DNA from: Vigna angularis
Taxonomy: Eukaryota > Streptophyta > Magnoliopsida > Fabales > Fabaceae
Direction of reading: 5' to 3'
Assembly (NCBI RefSeq): GCF_016808095.1
Contig: NC_068979.1
Coordinates: forward strand, 18,382,501 to 18,446,500
Length of the DNA stretch: 64,000 bases
The position numbers were made by a program, and so were the translations under genes. Position 1 is the first letter of the stretch. The number at the start of each line of letters is the position of its first letter. A model generated the notes under the pieces. That model made no database searches and was not told where the DNA came from. It worked only from the letters and a program-made list of their open reading frames with translations. This document shows, piece after piece, positions 33,000 through 44,806 of this stretch.

Positions 33000-34899
33000 C
33001 ACCTTGTAAATTACATTTTTAATACTTTCTTTTTACACTTACACAGTATTTTTAAATTAGTTAATGTAAACATTCATTTTATCTTATTAAAAAATTTATT
33101 TCATTTGCCTATTTTAAAAATATGTTACAAAACATTTATGAAAATTGTAATTGTGAATTATGTTTTAAATTTGTAATAAAATAAATTATTTAATAAAGAG
33201 TTGAAATTATCAAAACATATGGACAGAAATTGAAAGAATGGTAGTTTAAAAGGCTGATAGAGGCAAGTCCTTTATGGCCAATGACGAAGATAGTATGTGA
33301 AAAACATATCTAAGATTGGAAATATCTATATAAGTGTGGAAAGTGAAAGTTTGACTTTTCAACTTGTGTATTTCAATTCTAAGTTATAATATGGTAAGGA
33401 TAAAGAATACAATTTTCTTTCTTTGTAGGAAATAAATAAAATTATTTCTATTTCTCAACTCGTTATTTGTCAATTGGAACTTATAAAGTTCAGTTTACAG
33501 CTAATATTTAGATATGTTGTCCAGATTAAAATTTATAGATAAATATGTGGGTTTAGATATATTTAAAGCTTATTTTTGTAGAAATATTTACTAATTTTAA
33601 ATTTATAATATTCTTTGTTTCTCACTATTTGTGATTAATTGGGATTAGTTTAACGCTAAAAAGGAAAAGTATTCATTAATATAAAAAATAATTATTTATT
33701 TTACTTTTACAATAATAATCTTAAAAATATATTAAAAAGGAATAGAAGGGTAATAAAGTCTACTTTATAAGACAATTTTGTTGAGTTACGTTAAGTACTA
33801 AAGTCAAATTCTAATAAATAATAAAAATACTAACAATAAAATTATTCAAAATTATCGTAGAAAAAAATTCTGTGAGAATTTAATTTTTTCAATAATTAAT
33901 AATGAAGAGAATAAAATTCGTTTTTTTATTATGATTCCATTCTTTAAGAAAATTATAAATATATCATTATCTTATCTCACAATTAATTAACATGATCAAG
34001 CTTTTAATCTTATTAAAAATTAATATTTTGTAATGAAATAAATTTATCATAAAGCAGTTCAAAATTATTCACAATGTATTGTGTCATTGAGAAAAAATTA
34101 TAATGAAAAATAGGATTTCATTATAAAGAGTAATACCAAAATGTTTGGATGGAAGGGAGGGTGAGAAAAAATAAATGAAAGAAACTTTAAGTTTGTGAGA
34201 TTTGCTCCTTGTAATGAGTATTTGATGCTTAAAGCGAGATATGTTTCTATTATTTACTTAAACATGGAAGGTAAGTTGATTAAGCGAGTTGGTAAAGTAA
34301 CTTAAGTGAAGAAGGCAAATTCTTGATCAACAACATTAAAATAAAACATAGTATAGTCACAATAACATATTACATGCATATGAATTGTTTTGCGCGTCAT
34401 AAAATATTGCTGTATAGTACAATCACAATAAAATTACAAATGAATAACTATAAAAGAAATTATTCATCATCATAATCATTTGTTATATTGTAGAAGGAGG
34501 TTATTTGTATTGGAAGAAGTGGTATCATATAAGATTATAAGATGAATGAGTGAGTGAAATCTAAACATAGATTGTATCATTTGGTCTGTAAACAAATGGA
34601 CCTTCTTTTTCAACAATTAGAATATCCTTTAAGTTCTTTTTTTCTCCATATAAGGTGGATACAAGATGTTTCATATTTGTTCAACCGAACTTATGTAATG
34701 TTATTTCAAGAACTTAAAGAAGAAAAATGCTTGAATTTTTCACTCCTTGATCATAAGCCATAAAATCACTCACTTTCGTTCTTTTAATGCTTAAGACAAG
34801 ATCCTCTAGGAACCTTTTATTTTAAAATTTAACAAAAATATCTAATGAAATAGTGTCTATCAAATAGATTGTCTAAGATAATGCGCTAAATGTAATATA
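33000..34899. other. AT-rich intergenic DNA upstream of SMO2
   Basis: No coding frame or known repeat recognised. Confidence 0.5.
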
Positions 34900-36000
34900 T
34901 GTTTAAACAATATCCTAAACGCAGTACACTATGCTAAAAGATATAGAGAACAAACTATCTTAAACACTATGATAAACCGACTATATTAAACAAGTACCGA
35001 GACTATGCTAGAATAAACGTCTAACTTTTTAAATCCAATGTATGAGTAGTACATTTTGTCTGTTATGTAGTTTCTCTTTATCTATGCAGATCCATCAAAG
35101 ACAAATGCTTCATTCAAAAGTTCTTCATTAAGTCAGAAGAACATTAAGAGATACAAACACATTCTAGGAATGTTTCCCCATTGCTTTATGTCTGACCAAT
35201 CTGTACAACAAAAAAGTATCATTTACAAAAGCAAAATGGCATTTGACCTCGTACAAAAGGCTACATCACCTATATCAAAATCAATGCTTATGAGTAACGA
35301 ATATTTCTTGAAGTTGCCTATATATAGAAGATTGCATGAAGAATAGAATAACAACTATAATTGCACATATTCTTACATTGCCAAAATTCTCTTGTTATTG
35401 CATTGTCTAGCCTTTGAGAAAATTTTTGTAATAAGTCTTTTTAGATATAATTTGTATTGATCAATGTCCTCTCTAAGAGAGCTTCCCATTTCTACTTGTT
35501 TAAAAAACACTTTGTTGTTTTTGGATAATCAGAAGTGATTTAAAACACTTTGTTATTTAACTTAGGAAGAGTTAAACAATTTTAACCGATTAGGTTACTA
35601 AAAACCAAGAGTGGTGAAACTTGTTGCAAAACCTAAGAGTGGTGAAACTCATTGCAGCATTATTAAAGTTAGTAAAACCCTTTAAGAATGCTTAAAGCAG
35701 AAATCAACGTAGCTCAGTTGGAGTGAACCAGTATAAAAACAAGCTTTCATCTATGTTATATTTTACGTGTTTCTAAATGCTTTTGAAAATCCTTAAATGT
35801 TTAACATTGTCTCCATATCATCTAACAATTTTTGTAAATATTTTATTATGGTTTTCGTTATTGTTGTAAATGATTTTATTTTGTACATTTATAACACTTT
35901 TGTGATGGACTATTAACATAATTTGAATTCTCTACTGATTTTTTATTAGTTTTCTATGCTTAAAAATATGTTAAGACTTTTATAATATACCAACATCAAC
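34900..36000 (+). repeat. Possible old LTR remnant (copia-like)
   Basis: Contains CCTATATATAGAAG near 35320 and AGTATAAAAACAAGC near 35730, both TATA-like in LTR-style contexts. It also has a short duplicated block, CCTAAGAGTGGTGAAACT (35628; cf. 35605). Neither terminal dinucleotides nor a target-site duplication were found, so this is weakly supported. Confidence 0.3.
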
Positions 36001-36410
36001 ATATTTTGAAGGTTAAGACTTCTTATGGTTTCTTCGTAATTTTATTGGGTTAATTCTTAACATCTGGATTTTAAGTTACAAGTTGTTTTTTATGTAGTCT
36101 TTCCTTCATATGTAAGTAGTAGTTCTGTTGCTGTCCATTTGAAATTTTAGTGTAACTCATGAATCGTTTGAATGAAAGAAAAAAATGTAATTGAAATAAG
36201 CTTGAATTTAGGATATGATTTTGGAAAGTTATGTTTTAAGATTTTTATTTCTTCAGTGCTTTCCTCTCCAACAAAACAAGTTAATTTTCAATCTAAAATT
36301 TTAACTTCTTCTATATGTATAATTTGTAAGTTTCCTAAATAAAAAAAAAATGTCCTTTTCAATAAGTTTAGAAAACAAAACCTGTCAGGCTAGAATTGAA
36401 GTTAAAAAAA

Positions 36411-36653
36411 ACACACTTTACTACCTCGGTTCATAAGGAACCAAGGCGAAAAGTCCTTTAAAAAAATAAAAAAAGAAAAAACCCTACTGCTTCGGTTACT
36501 TGTGAACCGAGGCAAAATCTTACCCTTTTTGTCTCGTTTCAGAACCGAGGCAAAGAGCCTACTCCTTTTTATCTCGCATGTATATGCCTCGGTTCAGGAA
36601 CCACTATTTATGGGTGAAAATAATCGTTGTTGTTTCCCTTGATTGTACTAGTG
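36411..36653. repeat. CACTA-like transposon end with CCTCGGTTC subterminal repeats
   Basis: Several copies of CCTCGGTTC / GAACCGAGGC in both orientations (36425-36600). The segment ends ...TTGTACTAGTG at about 36653, whose complement begins CACTAGTACAA as in CACTA-superfamily termini. The left end (CACTTTACTACC) is degenerate. No transposase present. Confidence 0.45.
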
Positions 36654-36689
36654 TCATCTTTATTTTTCATGGATATTTCATTATGAAAA

Positions 36690-38205
36690 GATTTAATATT
36701 AATGAGGATCAAAACTCGTCAATAATATTTAAAATTTTTTATTAAATCAAAATTATTGATGATAAAAAAATTATTAATAAAATTTATCAATGAAATATGA
36801 ATTTTGTTGATAATTACCGATGAAAATATCTATGATGAAATATGTTGTCATTACTGATGGATTTTTCGTTAGTAAAATTCATTAATGATTATCAACAAAA
36901 AATTTCGTTAATAAAATTTGTTAATAAACATTCTGATTTGATTCATTTTCTTTCTTTTTCTTTCATTCTTCTTTCTTTTATTTTTCGACTTTGATCAAAA
37001 TCAATCTACAACGTTAATAAAAAATCCCATATTCCAATGATGAATAACGTTGGTGAAAATAGGTAGAGCTTGCATTTTGGTTTATCATATCCATTTGCAC
37101 AATACCTATATACACAACCAAAAACATCCACACAGAACAAAAAACAGACTAACAATTGTTCCTCTTCCTTCATCTTATCCTTCATCATAGAATCCACTCC
37201 AACACAATTCTCTCCACCCATCAAACATTATTACCATTCGACCTCTAAAACCCTCATTTCTTCATAATTCTTAATCACTCATTCCGACTCCATCATCTTC
37301 AACCCCTATTTTTTGCTTCTTTCAACACCATTTTTACCATCCAATAACACAAAAAAATTCAACTCCTCTAGAAGCCATTAACCAATTCACACTTCAAACC
37401 CTATCACTATCCACTTTCATCTTCTTTTTCTTTATTCTATTTCTCGCATCCAGCTCCAATCACCTTTTGCAATAACATTCACCTCCATACAGTCATCTTC
37501 GCTCAGGAACACGGTGTTGTGCTAAAAAAAAGGAAAGCCTTCCACGTTTGTTTGAAAAGAAAAGGGAAGGCGCCGACAACATTAGCAACTTTTGTGATTC
37601 TAATTAACGCGATGCAAGCGACAACACACATTTTGGGGCTACTAGTAGGAAATCATGGATTCTCTGTTTGGTTAGCCAACAAGAACGAAGAAGGACATCT
37701 ACATTTTGGGAGAAGAAATGATAACGACAATGGTGATGTCTCTGGTAGCGATTGACATCGTCGACGACAACTCTGTGTAGAGGTGAAACTTGCAGCAAGG
37801 ATGAAACAACTCTCTAGTGATGCTTGCGTGAATGGAGGAGGCTACCCCTAACATGGATGAAATTAAGGGAGGAAGAAATCCCCTTCTAAGGTATTAGTTG
37901 GGTTTAAGTATGGTCCATAAATTCATATTTGGACAGGAAATTTGTCATTTTTTACCGACGAATTTTAAATTATTAATGAATTTTACTGACAATTTTTAAG
38001 GTTTATAATTACTGACATATTTTATTAATGAAAAAAATTGTTGATAAATAAAATATATACTACTGACGAATTTTACCAACAAAAATAATTCATCAGTAAT
38101 TAACAATTTAAAATTTATCGTTAAAATTAATCGATAATTTGAATTTATCGATAAATTTATTTTTGTCAATAAAATTCGTTGGTAGTTCCAAGAATTTTTG
38201 TAATG
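36690..38205. repeat. Non-autonomous DNA transposon candidate with GACGAATTTT-type subterminal repeats
   Basis: Clusters of short repeats such as TACTGACGAATTTT, TACCGACGAATTTT and TTCGTTAGTAAAATTC occur at 36700-36930 and 37950-38190. They flank about 1 kb of less AT-rich, non-repetitive sequence (36990-37900). The right end reads, on the complement, CATTACAAAAATTCTTGG, similar to CACTA ends. The interior has short ORFs (for example 37519-37755) that I cannot assign. Confidence 0.4.
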
Positions 38206-38390
38206 TTTGTATCTATCTTTTTACTATTCCAAATACTAATTAAATAATTTTTTTCACAAAAATTATAATGAAAAATATATGATATTTGTATTTAAAGTAA
38301 AAAAATACACAATTGTCTTTTTCAATATCAAATATAACGAAATAAATTATAATTATATAAATATCAAACAACAACAATTGAATAAAGGTC

Positions 38391-38395
38391 CAATA
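38391..38395. repeat. Target-site duplication of the solo LTR (CAATA, left copy)
   Basis: Identical to 40231-40235. Confidence 0.85.
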
Positions 38396-40230
38396 TGTAA
38401 CATCCAAAAATATAGTATAAACTATATAAAAGAGTTATCACATATATGATACTATAGAACAGTTATACATTAGAATATAAAGTGGAACTTATAGTCATCC
38501 AAAAATAACTATAAATTTCAAACTTTATATACAACTAGATAAACCCAAAACTATATACAAGGATGACCTAAAAACTAACTACACAGCATCATCTTCTCCA
38601 CTAAGAACCTGCTCCACATAAAACTCATCTCCCTCTACGCACACCCACAGGATGATCATAGCCAAATAAAGAACAAGACCACATACAAAGACAAATACAA
38701 ATAGAAGGGTAAATAAACTAACTCAATACATCATCATACATAATCTACAATGAATCACAACATCATTCAAATCAATTAAGGACAAATAAGAAAAGAAATA
38801 AACTAAAACTTGGATCAGTCACTCATCGAATCCCCTCGCTAAGCGACTCTAAAGCTCACTCGCTCATCGACTTAGTTCGCTGAGCGAATCCACAGGTAGT
38901 ACCTCTAGGTCAAAAACCACTCGCTCAGCGACCTAGCTCACGACACGACCCAGCTCACAAACCACAGGCAGTACCTCCAACCTCTCGCTCACGACACCAT
39001 TCGTTAGACGAATCCTCCAGACAGTGGTCCAGACCCCCAACTCACTCGCTTAGTGACCCTGTTCGTTGTGCGAATAGAAATTACAGTGCGAGACTCTACA
39101 ATCACTCGCTGAGCGACTCCACTCGCTCAGTGAGTCTGCATAATTCTACAGCACCAAACTGTAGAATTACCCAACCTATACCCAAATTTACCAATTCCAA
39201 ATATTTTTCCCAACTTCTAATCCTCCTAGATTGTGTTATAGACTCAATTGAACTTGGACAACTGTTTCTAAACCTTACTAACATCATTCTAAAGTCTTTA
39301 CTAACCAAATTACAATTCAAAATCTACAAAACATCAACCTATGGACCCAAATCATATTCTATCACTTTTGGCACAGGTTTCAGAAGTTTATAGGCTCTAA
39401 CAAGTCCTAAATAACTTACCTAAGGTACTACAATTGACCATTTCAGTACCTAACTCCTAAATCAAGTTTTCACTATCCCACTTCCTCTAAATTAGCCCTA
39501 AACCAAGGAAATTTGCATATATTCATAACTAGCCAATGCTAATACAAATTTATCACATTCTATACATCCAAAAACAGTCCAACATCATTCAATGCAGTTC
39601 ATACTCAAGATTCATCCATTCACACTTAAAACAACCACATTGTATACATTATATCTACTATAAAAACTAAATTTCAATTCAATACAGATAATACTCATAT
39701 ACTCTTCACACATACATAATCAACCACCAATTAAAGTAAGAATCTAGCTTCCCTTACCTCAACTCAAAGAAACCCCGATAACTTGCTTGCATCGCAAGGA
39801 ACTTCTAAAAACACCTACAAATCACCGAATGGTGATAGAAAAAAAGCCTTAGAACCTAAATTTAGTCGAGAATTGAAGAAGAGGAACTCTTGATCCATGA
39901 AAACAGAATTTCTTCACAGGATCAAGAACCCTAGACACCAAAGAAAGGGGTTTGTCACTTACCTGCTCGATTCTACAAATTGATCGGTTAGATTAGTAGC
40001 CCTTGATGCAGGGATCGTTTAGACACTTCCTGATCTTTGAATAGATGATTGAGGAGTAAAAAATTGTAGAGAGAAATGAGAGAAAAGAAAGAGAATAGAA
40101 GGTATTTAGATAATGAGACGAGCTTTAAAAATTTTTATTTATATTATAAGATTATTTTAAAATTAAATATTCGGTCTCATTATTTTAGTACACCTATCTA
40201 CTCTAATACTCTATTTTGTAGGTTCTTACA
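38396..40230. repeat. Solo LTR with perfect target-site duplication
   Basis: 1835 bp bounded by TGTAACATCC and GGTTCTTACA and flanked by CAATA on both sides. No internal retrotransposon genes, primer site or second LTR. It presumably arose by recombination between the two LTRs of one insertion. At 38820-39145 it has a cluster of about ten CGCTNAGCGA-type short inverted motifs. The 72- to 87-codon frames inside it are not credible genes. Confidence 0.85.
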
Positions 40231-40235
40231 CAATA
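40231..40235. repeat. Target-site duplication of the solo LTR (CAATA, right copy)
   Basis: Identical to 38391-38395. Confidence 0.85.
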
Positions 40236-41539
40236 ATTATAAAAATAATTAAAATGACAAAATGTGTGTATTATAAATAAATTAAAAAATTAAGGATCAA
40301 AGAAAAATCAGTATATATATATTTATATTACTTAATAACTAATGTTTGAGTAATTTAAAATAAAAATAAATATAAGGATGAGATGAATATTAAGATTAAT
40401 ATGAGAATTTAAATTGTGCAAATACGTACATATCCATTTCTTTTTTCATATCACTTTACAAATTTAGACATTATTCAATCATATTTAGTCAATGCATATT
40501 TTTTTTGTTAAAATCGAAATGAGTTCCAATAATACTCATATAAAGATATTTGTTAGTTTTTTTTAATTAAAATAGTGAACTTTTTATTTAAAAAATAATA
40601 TTTATATAAATCAATATCATATTCATATTTATATTAATACTATTTATTTAAAAATATTTGTTAATTGCAGTTGTCTAATATTCTAATCATATTAATTAGC
40701 ATTATCTCGTGTTAGAACCTATGTTATAGAAATAAATTAGGTTGATCATAATATATGGTCGATTCTTAACAAATAAATATTTTATTAAAAAATTCTCAAG
40801 ATAAAAGTATAAAAGATTCTCAAGATAGAAATAAAGTCTCATTTTGTTGTTACTTTTGTTACTATAAAACAAATATTTCCATTAGTCAAAAGAGACATAA
40901 ACATGACTTTACTGCATGCTTTTGAGTATTTGAAAAAACAAATAAAGGGTTATTGTGGCTTTATTGCATGATTTAAAGAATTTTAGGTAATCTTTTAATC
41001 AGTATTAAACCTCATATTGCTGGACTTTTTCCCTAAGTAACATGGTAGAGAGTTTATTGTACTTTTATTAAATTATCAATTCATTTAGGGGTTACTAAAT
41101 CAACATTAGATTGTGTCCTTCGGCTTGACACTGACATAGTGATAATTGTTGTTGATCAATATTAATATTTTATTAAGAATACATATCAAATATTTTGTTA
41201 AGTTTATTCAATTAGAGATAAAAATATAATTATACAAAATACTTAAACAAAATTAAACATGTTTTAAACATTTAATATAGAACAGAATTTTTTAATAAAT
41301 TTTAATTAAAAATTCACACATTTAAAATATACTTAAAATTTAATTAATTCCAAAAATGTTAATAAATTATTCTATTTTTCCTTTTGACGAATGAGAATTT
41401 TGTATAAGGTATGTCTTTATGAACCTTATCTTAGGGTAGCTTTATATTGATTTTAACTCAAATAAACGATTTTTAAATTAAATAAATACATATATATTAA
41501 AATAATATATTATCTTAACCAATTAAAAAAATATAGTTT
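40236..41539. other. AT-rich intergenic DNA
   Basis: No gene or repeat recognised. Confidence 0.5.
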
Positions 41540-41870
41540 TGTTAAATGTATTTTTCATCTTTAAATAATTATAAAAATTATCTTTTATTTTTAAATTAAA
41601 TTATAAAATATTTAATTTTTATATTTTATAAAAGTTATGTAAATCTCAACAAATAACATATTATGTAGTTTATTTAAAAATTCCATTTATAAATTAAGAC
41701 ACTAAAGTCTCTTTTATCATCCACAAACACATTTTACATTTCAGTTCATTAGTTTAAATAATATTTTAAATAATTTCCATTAAATACAAGAATTAAATAT
41801 TTTATAATTTAATTTAAAAACGAAATCTAATTTTTAATAATAATTTAACAACAACAAAAAAATATATTTA
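41540..41870. repeat. Small inverted-repeat element (MITE-like)
   Basis: A perfect 30-bp inverted repeat pairs 41588-41617 with 41791-41820. Similarity extends a few bases outward (AAAATTATCTTTT against the complement of the right flank). About 330 bp overall, no coding capacity, ends not defined. Confidence 0.5.
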
Positions 41871-41900
41871 ATTCATTTTTTAAAGTAATATAAAAAAATA

Positions 41901-41902
<2 letters not shown>

Positions 41903-41990
<88 letters not shown>
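41903..41990. repeat. (AT)44 microsatellite
   Basis: 88 bp of uninterrupted AT dinucleotides. The apparent Tyr-Ile ORFs across it are artefacts. Confidence 0.98.
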
Positions 41991-41995
<5 letters not shown>

Positions 41996-42699
41996 GAGTG
42001 TGTGGCCTTTTGCCACCAACAAATATTCTCGTGGTTTGTATTGACAACAAAATGATTTGAAATTTTGTGACACATAAGCTAAGAATGACAGAGCATGCAG
42101 TATGAGACTCACGGATGTACAGAAAAAATCTTAAAAGTCTGAATAAGGAATCTTTTTATAAAGTTAATGAAATAAAACCTTTCATTTATTTCATTTATAA
42201 ATGCTAAAACAGGAGGCGTTTTCATTCTCTTTCACCAACTTAATGTATTCTCATCTGGTTTGGTCATGTGTTTTTTTAACTTTAACTAGGTGTGTTTAGT
42301 CTTAGACATTCTTTTCCTTCTAACTCATGAAAAAAAGAGTTCATGTATTAACTCAAAACTCAAATAAGTCAATGAATATATGTCAATCTTTGTTTAGGTT
42401 AAACTATGATTGATAAAGATCACATTATTATGAGTTGAATTGAGTCTATATTAGATGTAATTAATGATATATAAAAAGTCTAGTTGAGTTGAACTTATAT
42501 AAAATTAAGTAGAGTTTGGTACATCTTAGGCGGATGTGAGTCATGTTGATAGTGAGAGCTTTAACCTCCTTATATCTTGATTTTTTTATGATGAACAAAA
42601 TAATGATTTTACGATTTCTTACACAACAAATGACATAACAATTGTTTTATCTTTATCTTGTTTGTGCTTGATATATGAAATCATTATTGTTAAATGGAT
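41991..42699. other. AT-rich intergenic DNA
   Basis: Nothing recognised. Confidence 0.5.
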
Positions 42700-43673
42700 A
42701 TTGCTTAAATCAAATTGATAAACATGGTATATAATCTATTAGATTTAATCAGATCTCTTAGTAAGCTAAACAGGGGAAAACTATTTTGTAGTAATCGATT
42801 ATAGAATGTATATAACCAATTAAAACAGAAAACAAGCCACAATAGGTTTCATAAGTGAGATTATCTGTTTAAAATGGAAATTGGATTGAAAATTTGCTTA
42901 AATATAAGATTAATCGATTACATAAGTTGTCTAATCGATTAAATCAATTTACTTTGTTTAATCAGTTCATTTAATAACATGATTTGTTATAACTATCAAT
43001 TGAATCAATAATTGGTTTATGTGATTAAATAATCAATTACATGCTTAGGATAATCTGTTAAAACAAAAGCAAACGCTTAACAGATTACATAAAAACCTTA
43101 ATCGATTATAATGTGTCAGGATTTGAAAAATCCTATAAATATGCATCTTGAGACCCGTTTCAAAAGAAGAATTGCTATCATTTTCAAATACTAACGTTTT
43201 CATTGGGTTTTGATTACAGGAGCATTCAAGAAGTGATCTTGAAGAATCAAGGCTTCATTGGTTGCTTATTCATCAAGATTCTTTCAAGAAAAATGTGCTA
43301 AAGTTGTTCTGATTTGATCTACGCTAGAGGAGTGTATCTTATAGATCAGGTTATTCATTGAAAATCTTTGTATTGTGTTCTTGTGCGTGTTTGTCAGGGG
43401 TTGAGGGTTGTGAGTGCTCTTGTATTGTAAGAGATTAAGGATTGTTTATCTCTTGGGTTGCTATATTGGTTTTGAGTTGTGAGAAGAGTGCATTGAGAGG
43501 GGTATCTTTGTATTTATGTAAACTTAATTATTTATAGTGGAATCTCTTCAACTCAGGTTGTTGAAGTAGGCTTGGAAATAGCTAAATCAGTATAAATTGT
43601 CTGTGTTGTTCTTTCTCTATCCCTTCTCTCTTGTTGTTGATTCATCATTTTTGTTTATTGATTTCAAGAAAGC
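42700..43673 (+). repeat. Older LTR-like sequence interrupted by element E
   Basis: It contains several AATCGATTA motifs (42790-43110), like those in element E. A leader-like segment of copia LTR style follows (CTCTTGTATTGTAAGAGATT near 43418, ATTTATAGTGGAATCTC near 43531). Past element E the sequence resumes at 52544 and includes CTAATCCAATTCACCCCCTC (52580-52599), typical near the end of SIRE/Maximus copia LTRs. The outer limits could not be placed. Confidence 0.4.
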
Positions 43674-43678
43674 TAAAG
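43674..43678. repeat. Target-site duplication of element E (TAAAG, left copy)
   Basis: Identical to 52539-52543. Confidence 0.9.
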
Positions 43679-44760
43679 TGTTACCAATGAGAAGCATTAG
43701 TAAATTTGAAGATAAATGATTTTGATGATGCTGCAAGAAGATAGACTTGAAGAAGCTATTAAAATTGTTTTAAAAGCACTTTGTAGAATATAAATGTATT
43801 AGGAAAGTCTTTGAATATGTAATACTTAGAAAATCTTGTATCTTTAGTTAAGTTACACATTTAATCGATTATGTGAAGCTATAATCGATTATCATGAGCA
43901 CTATTGAGAAAGCATTTCGCTCTGGAATAATCGATTATTCCTTCAAAATAATCGATTATCAACTGGTCCTTATGAGAACTGCACAAGTCTCTGGAATAAT
44001 CGATTGTTCCTCAAGATAATTGATTATCACTTATTGAAAAATCCTGTAACGGACTTAAATAATCGATTATCACTAACAATAATCGATTATCAGTGGCAGT
44101 TGTAATCTGTCTTTTCAAACTCAGACCAATTGCCTTTATATAGTTGTTCCAAAACCCTTAGACGGTTAACTCTGAGCTTTTTGAGAACACAGTTTGTTTG
44201 AGAAAGTTCCAAAAAGCTAGTTCAAGTGTTTTACCTGGTCTCGTGAATAGGAGAAGCTCGCGCTTTGTGTGTCAAAGGTCGGACCGGTTCTCTTCGAGTT
44301 GGCAAGGCTGTCATCTTCTGGTTTGTTTGTCGAAGGAAGATTTTATCTGCACTGTTCCGGTTCGTTGGTCGAAGGAAAGTGTAGATTTCTGCTTCTGGTT
44401 CGTTGGTCGTAGGAAGCATCCTTCCAGCTCGTTCGTCGAAGGAAGGTTTTATCATTCTATTCTTTCACTCCATTGTAATCTGTGAAACTAATTTTTAGTG
44501 AAAACGTTAATCACTTTTTATAGTGATTAACAACTTGACGTAGAATCTTTTGATTCGAATCAGGATAAAAATTCTGTGTTGAATTTTTCTACTCCCTACA
44601 CTCTTTACATTTTGCACATATCAACTGTTCGATAAATTTTCTCTAAGAAAATTAATTTTCTAAAACGGACCATCTTAATACGAGTTTGACCGAACACGCT
44701 TTCCGCTATCTATATTTCATTCCGCTGTGCGACTCTATAACGGTACCGATTGTTCCGACA
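43679..44760 (+). repeat. 5' LTR of element E
   Basis: 1082 bp, TGTTACCAAT to TGTTCCGACA. It holds about eight AATCGATTAT-like motifs (43860-44095), a TATATAG near 44136 and four copies of a TTCGTTGGTCGAAGGAAG-type unit (44320-44450). The 3' LTR has only two of these units. Confidence 0.92.
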
Positions 44761-44762
44761 AT

Positions 44763-44774
44763 TGGTATCAGAAC
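44763..44774 (+). other. Primer-binding site of element E
   Basis: TGGTATCAGAAC, tRNA-iMet-like, 2 bp after the LTR. Confidence 0.88.
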
Positions 44775-44806
44775 TTGCTTTGATATTCTTTCAAACTTTT
44801 GCGAAA

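Noticed and set aside
35705..35735. TAGCTCAGTTGG box A-like sequence suggesting a tRNA gene or SINE
   Set aside because: No box B follows at the right distance, no cloverleaf can be drawn, and the context looks like an old LTR.
37519..37755. 78-codon plus-strand ORF
   Set aside because: No recognisable domain, no supported exon structure, lies within a likely transposon interior.
41845..42112. Tyr-Ile repeat ORFs
   Set aside because: Translation of the (AT)44 microsatellite.
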